A model generated the notes under the pieces. The model saw only the letters and a list, made by a program, of their open reading frames with translations. It ran no database searches and was not told where the DNA came from. A DNA stretch of 64,000 nucleotides from Actinernus sp. WN-2022 (lineage: Eukaryota; Cnidaria; Anthozoa; Actiniaria; Actinernidae): assembly GCA_030867875.1 (NCBI GenBank), contig JAOWCC010001634.1:31887867-31951866 (forward strand), read 5' to 3'. The position numbers and the translations under genes were made by a program. Positions 56,701-64,000 of this stretch are shown here, piece after piece. Each line of letters starts with the position of its first letter. Within the stretch, counting starts at the first letter, position 1.

Positions 56701-56844
56701 ATGGTTCAAATTTTCGAGGTAAAAAGAAGATTGAAACTGGAAAAAAGATAAAATGCACAAATAATGCACATAATTAATTTAAGGCTTTAGAAAACTTAAA
56801 GAGGGCTTCTGGAATTAGAAACACATTAGAATCGAAATACTATA
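53781..56844. other. Non-coding region
   Basis: No supported gene in 3 kb. An 18-bp imperfect stem (TGTTGGTTGGTAGGAACA against TTTGTTCCTACCAACA) lies at about 54562-54626. An ATG in GGTTGACG context near 54038 follows a rich CACGTGACGTCGCCGCCGCC, but its ORF has no domain. A GTTTGTATATGTGTGGGT unit is repeated at about 56569-56610. Confidence 0.5.
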
Positions 56845-57292
56845 CACCCCATTCCAATATGGCGGATACACGGCCGGAGCGTTGGGGCGGAACACGGAAA
56901 CGAGGGTAGTTAGGCGGAAGTCGATGTCAAGAAGGTCATGAGGCGGGAATTTCGCGCAAGTTTTGAAGTGAGTTTGTTTTTCCGAGAGGGTTGGAATAAG
57001 TAGATTTTATCCCCAGAGAGTTAGAAAATATGGCGGATATTCAGGCTATCATTTTCACTGAGGGATATATTCTTCAGTGAAAACGATAGAAAATATGGCG
57101 GATATTCAGGCTAACTCTCTGGGGATAAAATCTACTTATTCCAACCCTCTCGGAAAAACAAACTCACTTCAAAACTTGCGCGAAATTCCCGCCTCATGAC
57201 CTTCTTGACATCGACTTCCGCCTAACTACCCTCGTTTTCGTGTCCCGCCCCAACGCTCCGGCCGTGTATCCGCCATATTGGAATGGGGTGTA
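56843..57292. mobile_element. 446-bp near-palindromic MITE with TA target duplication
   Basis: The element spans 56845-57290. 180-bp arms (56845-57024 and 57111-57290) are inverse with only a few mismatches. They start CACCCCATTCCAATATGGCG. TA flanks both ends, as in Tc1/mariner insertions. The 86-bp centre has its own small inverted repeat and a direct repeat of AATATGGCGGATATTCAGGC. There is no ORF. The near identity of the arms suggests a recent insertion or continuing gene conversion. Confidence 0.88.
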
Positions 57293-57439
57293 TTTTATTT
57301 GCGTTTCATTTTTTTGTACCATAATCTATTTCTTTTTTAATTATAGCGTATAGGCAAACATAAAATACAAGTTAAAAAAAATGTAGAATAGAGGAAAAGA
57401 ATAAGAAAACTGAGAAAGAAGAAGAAAAAAAAGGTTGGG

Positions 57440-57773
57440 CCTGGGTTCGAACCCTTGGCTAAGCCCGGTTCACACGACAAACATTCTGGGCACGGTACTC
57501 CTAATGTTTTGGTACGCGTGCCAAAATGTTTCGGCCGCGACACCTGTGATTTGTCGTAAAAATGGAAAAGTACGGGTACGCGTACCCGAAAATCTAGGGC
57601 TTGAGACCCTGTGAAAAGGTAGTCTCAGTCCGCCTGTTTGGAGTGCCGTGCCCAAATTAGGAGCGCCGTGCCCAAGATAGGAGCGCCGTGCCCAAAATGC
57701 TTGTCATGTGCACCGGGCGTTAGTCTCCTTTGGAAATCAAGGCGCGTTCTTACCGCTCGACCATAGAGCCGAT
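57440..57773 (-). repeat. tRNA-like SINE split by a TIR element
   Basis: On the minus strand an A-box-like GGTCGAGCGGTAAG (about 57748-57761) and anticodon-arm-like CCTTGATTTCCAAAGG are followed, after a 256-bp insertion, by the B-box-like GGGTTCGAACCC (57443-57454). If the insert is removed, the spacing is that of a tRNA-derived sequence. It could be a SINE head or a tRNA pseudogene. Confidence 0.5.
57463..57718. mobile_element. 256-bp TIR element inside the tRNA-like sequence
   Basis: GCCCGGTTCACACGACAAAC, about 34 bp long, returns inverted at the right end with four or five mismatches. Inside, a 20-bp unit GGAGCGCCGTGCCCAAGATA is tandemly repeated three times (57640-57699), and GGTACGCGTACC-like palindromes occur. 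Confidence 0.7.
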
Positions 57774-58265
57774 TACTTCATGTAGTAACGGTGATTCGAA
57801 AATAAGCTATATGTATATAAGGTTCAACACTTTTCAGTCAGTCGCGCTGCAGGCCGGGTATGAATCAGTGGATTTTTACTCTCTTCCTATAGATACAAAT
57901 CACTTAGAATAAATCTTGAATTATGAAGATAAAAGACTTACCAGACTGATTGTTGACATCGGTAAATAACTATCAAGTCGGCTTAGGGATATGTTTGAGC
58001 CTGAAACTAACCTTTTTGCTTAACGAAAATGTTATCAGAAACCTATTGGCCAGCTGAACGGAATAAGGAAAATCTGACCAATAAGAGCGCGTTTCGATAT
58101 TGGGCCGAGCGTTCCTTGCTCCAGCTTCCTTTCATACCGAAATTAAACATAGGCGCGGTTCAACGAATAGTTCAAAGACGCTTCGAATCATACTCGATTA
58201 TACTTAGACTTAGGTATTGCAAATGAAGAACATGGGATTTATTCATTTGACTAGCGATATGAAAT
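57774..58265. other. Non-coding spacer
   Basis: Short ORFs only; no family recognised. Confidence 0.45.
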
Positions 58266-58462
58266 AGAGCAGATTTCGTATGAGTGGGACAAACTACGGC
58301 ACGGCATGGTTACTGTACGACATACCGTGACATTGAAATGGTTTCCCTATTGTTTTTGTTCTACTGATCCAATCAAATTACGGAGATACGGTACATCTCT
58401 GTTCGGTACTTCTAAGCCTACGGATATGCCGTAGTTTGTCCCATCATTCATAATCTGCTCTA
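58265..58462. mobile_element. About 194-bp MITE with TA target duplication
   Basis: GAGCAGATTTCGTATGAGTG at the left and the inverse of GAGCAGATTATGAATGATG at the right continue into GGGACAAACTACGGCA. TA flanks both ends (58265-58266 and 58461-58462). No ORF. Tc1/mariner-like by its duplication. Confidence 0.75.
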
Positions 58463-58927
58463 ACGACTTTGGACTGTTGCTTATAATTCGACTGTTGCTC
58501 AAGATTGTTCAGTTATTCTACAAGCCATTAAATACCGGGTCAGTTTACAGCCGACATTATTAACACGGCTGTGACGTCACACGTTCATGTGGTGTGTAGA
58601 ACCCGGTGATTTATAGCTCGGTGAAAAATAAACAGAATCTTACATGGCAGCTAAAAACCGTATCTCCTCTTGACCGTATAATATCCTCAATATACCTATA
58701 TGTGATATTGTTAGTACCGGGAATGCAAATAACGCAAACGTTTCACTTTAATTTATGGGACTGATCGTTAATCAATGCAAACAACTCCCTGGAAAAATAA
58801 GATAAGCGAGTTGCTGATTGGCATTATGTGGAATCCTCCGATCCAAAACAATCGTCATTTCTCCTACATTAAGTCGATCTGTCTGAAATAATAGCATAAT
58901 TTCTCGATTTTTAGGCGTATACATATC

Positions 58928-59159
58928 TTAGGGTGCGTTCGATTGACCGTATTCCGGAATAAGAATACGCAGAATGATTACTACAAATCGCTCATATCTG
59001 GATTTTTTTAGCCACTGGAACACTTAACGTATCCTGAATATCCTGTGTCAGCAAGAGTTTGTAGCGTACAGTGTAAAATATGACAGAAACAGTGATTTCC
59101 ATAGCTAGACTAATCCATATATTCTTATTCCGGAATACGGCCAATCGAACGCGCCCTTA
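58928..59159. mobile_element. 226-bp PIF/Harbinger-like MITE
   Basis: The element spans 58931-59156. GGGTGCGTTCGATTGACCGT at the left is matched inverted at the right with a few mismatches, about 35 bp. TTA flanks both ends (58928-58930 and 59157-59159). TTA duplications plus GGGxGCGTTCG ends are characteristic of PIF/Harbinger. Confidence 0.88.
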
Positions 59160-59215
59160 GTATCAAGTCAACGTTTTTATCATCTTTAGATTTATAAGTA
59201 GTTATTGGCATCGTA

Positions 59216-59366
59216 ATTCACTCTTTTCACCCGTGGCCAACTTGGATTCAAAGCGAGGCAATCCTTTGTTTTTGCCAGGTTAGCCTCGTTTTGACTAGCC
59301 CTCACTACGAGGCTAACCTGGCAAAAACAAACGATTGCCTCGCTCCACCAGGTGAAAAGAGTGAAT
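59216..59366. mobile_element. 151-bp foldback element
   Basis: ATTCACTCTTTTCACC and GCGAGGCAATC-TTTGTTTTTGCCAGG are matched inverted on the right arm. The left arm has about 14 extra bases. No duplication is evident. Confidence 0.75.
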
Positions 59367-59399
59367 ATAGTATTTATTATATTATTATCATTGATCCTG

Positions 59400-59529
59400 G
59401 ATTCGCACACAGTATTGTAGAATTCACATATGATTGTAATTATTATTATTATTTCAGTTTTAATTATCTACTGTCAAGTGCTTACCTTCGTCAAATAAAG
59501 CCTGTTGTATTGTATTGTATTGTATTGTA
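59400..59529 (+). repeat. LINE 3' tail with (TGTAT)n
   Basis: AATAAAGCCTGTTGTATTG followed by four to five TGTAT units resembles the simple-repeat tail at 26014-26038 and ends a 5'-truncated LINE. No coding part is left. Confidence 0.55.
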
Positions 59530-60179
59530 GTGCTGCCTACGCTAAAACCCCCCTGTAGCAATCACTGATATAAGCTTCAAATATAACAGATGTCTACAAA
59601 AGGTCGTTTATGCATATGTATACCAGCATGTTTTTGTATAATAAATGATGACTTATTTTACGTCACATTATTATCATATTGGAAATATAAACCTCCATAC
59701 CTTATTGACGCAACAATCAAACTATTCAAACACTATTCACTTTCTGTAGAATCGAAAATTGGTCGTATACTTTTGGACACTTTATGATTAAAAAGCTATT
59801 TTCTTAATATGATTTCTCATCTCTCCAGTGTCTGTCTGTCCAATTTCCATTTGCTTGGGATGATTATTTAGAGGAGAGAGGCCTGAAACCTAGTTTATAT
59901 CCCGACAAACATTGCTGGATTGAGCAGGTAAACAAAATCATGGCGGACGTGTGGAAGTTTCAGAGTTTATCGATGTTTCTTTTCTGACTGAAACTTACAT
60001 TGCATTTAAAAATGGCTTCGCTCTCTTGCACTAACAAAATTCAAACACTTTTATTTGGACGTACCGTATTTTTGGGGGAATAGATCACTTAATTTGGCGA
60101 TTTGGATACATCGCACATATTGCAGCATTTATTGAGGGTCGCACACTTGAAGTCATCGAAGTGTTCTTCCTCTAATCAC
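59530..60179. other. Non-coding region
   Basis: A 65-codon ORF at 59590-59787 shows no domain. Nothing else is seen. Confidence 0.45.
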
Positions 60180-60957
60180 AGGCTACCCAAGCGTAAGGGT
60201 TTTGATTAACCGTTCATTTTACAAGCCTTGACTGGGAATTTACAGAGTTTTTTAGAAATTGCAATAATTCTGTGTCCGTGTGCAATTTCAGCGCATTTGG
60301 GCGATTTTTTCTTCCCGGCAGAACCAGGCCAGTTCATAAGAGAGAGAAGGCAGGACACTAAAAAGACCGATCTCAAAAAACGAGTCAAACTCATAAAATA
60401 TTTTCAACATTAAAATCAACGTCTGTGCCATTCAACTTACTGCAACTGCATCGGGGAGGATATACTGCTTGACTTTATGCTATTAGTTCCGAGATATGCC
60501 TATTTCTCGAGGAGCAAGCGGCCATAGCAAACCATTGAACTCCCACTGATCGCCATTTTTTGCATTTCGATCAGACAAGAAGCCGTTGGCGCGGCCAAGC
60601 TTGGGAGCTAAGAAAAAACAGTTTGTTTTTGTTAGCGTAAGTTGAATGGCACATAAAATATTTTCAACATGAAAATCAACGTATGAGTTCGACTCGTTTT
60701 TTGAGATCGGCCTTTTCAGTGTCCTGCCTTCTCTCTCTTATGAACTGGCCTGGTTCTGCCGGGAAGAAAAAATCGCCCAAATGCGCTGAAATTGCACACG
60801 GACACAGCCCAATACCTGACACTGCTGACACAGATAAAGTCTTGTTTCTTTTATTTCAATATTTACAGAATTATTGCAATTTCTAAAAACTCTATAAATT
60901 CCCAGTCAAGTCTTGTAAAATAAACGGTTAACCGAAAACCTTACGCTTGGGTAGCCT
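60180..60957. mobile_element. 778-bp foldback element with about 230-bp arms
   Basis: The left arm (AGGCTACCCAAGCGTAAGG from 60180) and right arm (to 60957) are inverse copies. The right arm carries a 60-bp insert at about 60807-60865 that the left arm lacks. The centre has ATAAAATATTTTCAACAT twice in direct orientation (60391 and 60656) next to the inverse pair GCCATTCAACTTAC. Overlapping ORFs on both strands (60206-60413 and 60683-60886) are mirror images. Confidence 0.82.
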
Positions 60958-61229
60958 AATCGACGAGTTGTTTGGAATGGTTAAAGCAGCTTTTGAGAAA
61001 ATGTATGGATGGAATGGAGTATATAACGGCGACCAAATGAGCAGCTCGAAAAGTAAGTAGCCCTCAGTCTAAATAGTCTCTTTTAAGAAAGTATATTAGA
61101 TAATTAATAAATTAGTACAATGGCGTAAGAGTTCATAAAGTTAAGTAATTGGAGAATATGAGTTTCCTCTGGCCACCTTGTACGATTTCACCGGTCCGCC
61201 GAAATATTACCTTCTCTCCAACATCCGAC

Positions 61230-61355
61230 ACCCAATACACGCCTTTCATAAGTTTTACTTCCGGTCACGAAGACGAGGCTCCAGGTGGTTTGAAATCCAA
61301 GATGGCGGACAACTGCTCAGTCTCAGCTAGAAAGTACCTCCGAAAAGGACTCGGA
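61230..61355 (+). promoter_or_regulatory. Promoter-like segment with possible first exon
   Basis: TTTTACTTCCGGTCACGAAG contains an ETS-type ACTTCCGG, and 50 bases later AAGATGGCGGAC gives an ATG in the YY1-like context common in broadly expressed animal genes. The frame reads MADNCSVSARKYLRKGLGK before GTGTGT, a possible donor. This is inference; similar motifs also occur inside the MITEs here. Confidence 0.3.
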
Positions 61356-61745
61356 AAGTGTGTTATTTAGCAGATCGTACCTGAATTTGGCTTCAGAATC
61401 ACTGTATTTATGTTCATGTATAGTTTACCGTATATTAACTGATGATTTGCATGAAAAACGTCCACGTTTTGGGTAAAATACCGAAAGAGCGCGGTTGAAG
61501 CTTTTAAACTATACTTTTGTTGAAAATCTCCACAGATCAGTACCACAAACAGCACACGCCGTATGAAATACTGCATTGCTGTGTACACTATGTACTGGAA
61601 TAACTCTTGAGACGTGATTTGTAGTGTAAGCCGACCCAAAACTGAGAAAGAGTATGGCTGATACGGTTGATTGAAATATGACTAACTTATGGTTGTTCGG
61701 TTAACGTATACCTTTGAGGGAAGTGGGGGTTTCTTGGTGTTACAG

Positions 61746-62145
61746 ATCACCACATGTGTAACACAAAGAAAACTATTGTCTTCTAAAGCAAACCAATACC
61801 CTGAAATACAAAGAACCCTATCCCCAGAAACAATGAATCAAACAATGAATCTGCTTCACCAAGAAACACCCAGAAAAGTGATATTTGAAGTATCCCGGGC
61901 ATTAGGCGTCGTATTAGGCACAGGCATTCCCGGAAAAATATGTCCCCTTGGTGTCAACGTACTCAAGAGAAGAGAAATCTTCAAGCATAATTCTGCCGCT
62001 TGGAAACAATGATAGCTACAGCTACCAGAATGAAGAAAAGACTGTTGATGATATTCAATCAATGGGCATCAGTCAAACGATGAAAATACAGATTCAACCG
62101 ACCGCTATTGAAAAACCTGCTCGTTTTTCTTCTTCAAGGAAATAA
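61746..62145 (+). CDS. Possible last exon of an unknown gene, or relic with a frame change
   Basis: After a plausible acceptor (GTGTTACAG at 61745) the frame reads SSKANQYPEIQRTLSPETM and ETPRKVIFEVSRALG. Near 61918-61924 protein-like sequence moves to another frame: PEKYVPLVSTYSREEKSSSI, then LPLGNNDSYSYQNEEK and ending KPARFSSSRK at TAA 62143-62145. An AATAAA lies 100 bases downstream (about 62245). The composition looks coding but no domain is recognised. A 35-nt intron would be too short, so a frameshift or two exons with another donor are the options. It may belong with the promoter-like segment upstream. Confidence 0.33.
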
Positions 62146-62159
62146 CAAATAATATTAGT

Positions 62160-63740
62160 TTCTACACAGGAATCTCATCTTCTAAAATATTTCAGGTCTA
62201 GTATGATTTTTATAATGTTTGAGAGAAGGGAGAAATATCATTTACTGAAATAAATGTTTAATTATATTGAGGCTAACAGTAATATGGGAAGGGAATACCA
62301 CTTATAAACAGTGGCTATACAAGCAGTCAGGTCAATAAAAATATGAAAACATTAAGTACTAAATAAATTGTAACAAACATATTAAAACTATTAACTGGTA
62401 AAATAGGTGTTAAGTGGTGGTAGAAGGTGATATTAAAATTAGTCCACATGAAATTGGGGGAATCATAAGATGAGTGATAATGTGTGTATGGATAGCAGGG
62501 TTTTAGCACAGAAGGTTTGGGGTAAGGTGAAGCAAAATCAGAAATGAGAAAAACACTAAAAAAAAGGAACATTATGAGTAGTGAATGCATATATATTCGA
62601 GTGAGAGCTGCTAAATAAACAATAACTGATATAACAATGTGGTGGCCTGATGATATGAGAGTGAAGGGAGTGGGGGAAGTTGCTTGGGGAAAGGAGGGTA
62701 TTGGCACCCCTGCCCTATCTCCACTTATTTGACTGGCTAAAACCCTAGATAGGGTGAGCTAATATACCACACAGAGCATGCAGGGATAGGGGAATAGGAA
62801 CCACTACTAATTACAATCAGTTTGTGCTAAGCTTTTTTATTATATATAATTATCAAATTATCAATAATTGCACAAAAGAATATTCTGTACAAAACGGTAG
62901 TGTTAGAAATTTGAATTCCATTCAAAAAGCCCAAGCAGTGTCCAAAAGCCTCTGCTAGATATATTCTAACTACAAATAAACTTATTTTAATGGTATATGA
63001 ATAATAAAATCAATACCGTATGCTGTTACACAATAATGTAAGTGATACAAAGTCAGGGAATATACATTGAAGGGTAGGGTATGAATTGTATACAATGTGA
63101 GAAAAGGTATGAAAAAATTGAATTTACCATATAATGGGTAGGGATAGGGGAAGGAAAACGTGCTATCATTCTTTATTAATGTAAAAGTTCTGTACAAAAT
63201 GTAAGTGAAAACGGCTTTGGGGAACTATGAACGGATAAACCATATTCTAACTGGAACTATGTCTGGATTGTTATCCAGTATAATGGCTGCTGTTTCGGTA
63301 TACTCGTTGCCTGCATCTTATCAGTTGACTCCAGCTTTTTCCAATGTTTGTTTTCTGTTAGGTGAACAGTAGTTACATTTCCCATCGATAGCACTTCACT
63401 TGCTGCATTAAATAGCAAAAGAGATTAGATATCATGACATGAGCTTATTAAACAGCCTATCAGAAATAAACTAAAATTTGCTTTGCACCTCATAAATCAC
63501 TTTGCCTCAATTTTAGACCACAATACTAATTTACTTTAGGCAGAAGATATTTCCGACTCCTTTAAGTTAGCTTAGATATCTTCGACGGAAAGATGCCCCT
63601 GAAATAATTAATATCGTCCTCTGTAAGCTGCAAACGTTTTTTTAGATTTGCAACCTGTCGGGTGTACATAACATTATATGTAGTTATGATATTGAATCAT
63701 GTTTGCCGCGTAGTACTAGTAAGTGTAAAGAATGTGATAT
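62160..63740. other. Non-coding AT-rich region, possible 3' UTR
   Basis: No gene is supported. GGGTAGGGATAGGGG-like words recur at about 62721, 62785 and 63137. The 126-codon minus-strand ORF at 62327-62707 is low-complexity and unsupported. Confidence 0.5.
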
Positions 63741-63744
63741 AAAG

Positions 63745-63860
63745 TGGTAACCTGTAGTGCTAAGTGTGCACGCCCTACGAGGGAAAGAGAAAATATCTCT
63801 GACCCAAGTGGGACTCGAACCCAACGACCTCCAGGTTACCATGGCGAACAATATCGTACA
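63745..63860 (-). repeat. tRNA-derived SINE piece
   Basis: On the minus strand GTAACCTGGAGGTCGTTGGG runs into the B-box GGGTTCGAGTCCCA (about 63809-63822) and then CTTGGGTCAGAGATATTTTC. This is the layout of the 3' half of a tRNA-like head joined to a SINE body. The A-box half would lie towards 63900 but is not clear. Confidence 0.55.
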
Positions 63861-64000
63861 TCATGGCCGCCGCGCATGCGTAGAATGCATTACACGTCGT
63901 TCCAAAATTAGTGAAAACAGTGAAGACAAGGCTTACCTTTTCGCAATTTTTCAATTTGCTGCTTTAATATTTATATTTCTTGAGGTCCACAAGTTTTAAA

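Noticed and set aside
62327..62707. 126-codon minus-strand ORF with hydrophobic stretches
   Set aside because: Low-complexity AT-rich sequence in a likely 3' UTR; the Phe/Ile/Leu runs follow from composition.
14868..63860. Functional tRNA genes at 14868, 57440 and 63745
   Set aside because: Box A/B-like sequence is present, but acceptor and anticodon stems do not pair well. SINE or pseudogene fits better.
1..64000. CRISPR array or prokaryotic operon
   Set aside because: No regularly spaced identical repeats with unique spacers. Coding density and repeats are those of an animal genome.

Overview
The window looks like intergenic, repeat-rich DNA from an invertebrate animal, most likely a cnidarian. 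The base composition is AT-rich. There is one intronless class A GPCR (9606-10724, minus). There are many decayed LINE and Ty3/Gypsy copies, tRNA-derived SINE pieces and at least fifteen foldback or terminal-inverted-repeat (TIR) elements. A LINE ORF carries a 2A-like GDVEVNPGP motif, which is known from aquatic invertebrates. The cnidarian assignment is inference; no sequence search was possible.

Layout. 1-9600: a short zinc-finger-like fragment, a 377-bp TIR element, a 170-bp tandem duplication, the 3' end of a LINE and a 675-bp element with a 6-bp target duplication. 9606-10724: the GPCR, the only convincing intact host gene. 10725-27600: no clear host gene, but hAT-like, 6-bp-duplication and other TIR elements, a tRNA-like SINE, two LINE 3' fragments and a foldback element holding a THAP-like remnant. 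27643-31740: a broken LINE (2A-like motif, APE endonuclease, RT) that is itself split by a 728-bp TTAA element. 33813-44431: a decayed plus-strand Gypsy element split by a younger minus-strand Gypsy (34942-41291) with 203-bp LTRs and a GTAG duplication. 44432-49740: non-coding, with two divergent copies of a repeat marked by paired TGACGTCA palindromes; the second copy has hAT-like ends. 49742-53780: a Gypsy pol relic followed by another LINE relic. 53781-64000: foldback elements, a SINE split by another element, and a possible small host gene at about 61.15-62.26 kb.

The genes do not form a pathway. The window is mainly a record of layered insertions: DNA element into LINE, Gypsy into Gypsy, and TIR element into a tRNA-like SINE. 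TGACGTCA and GATGGCGG-type motifs recur in unrelated element ends.
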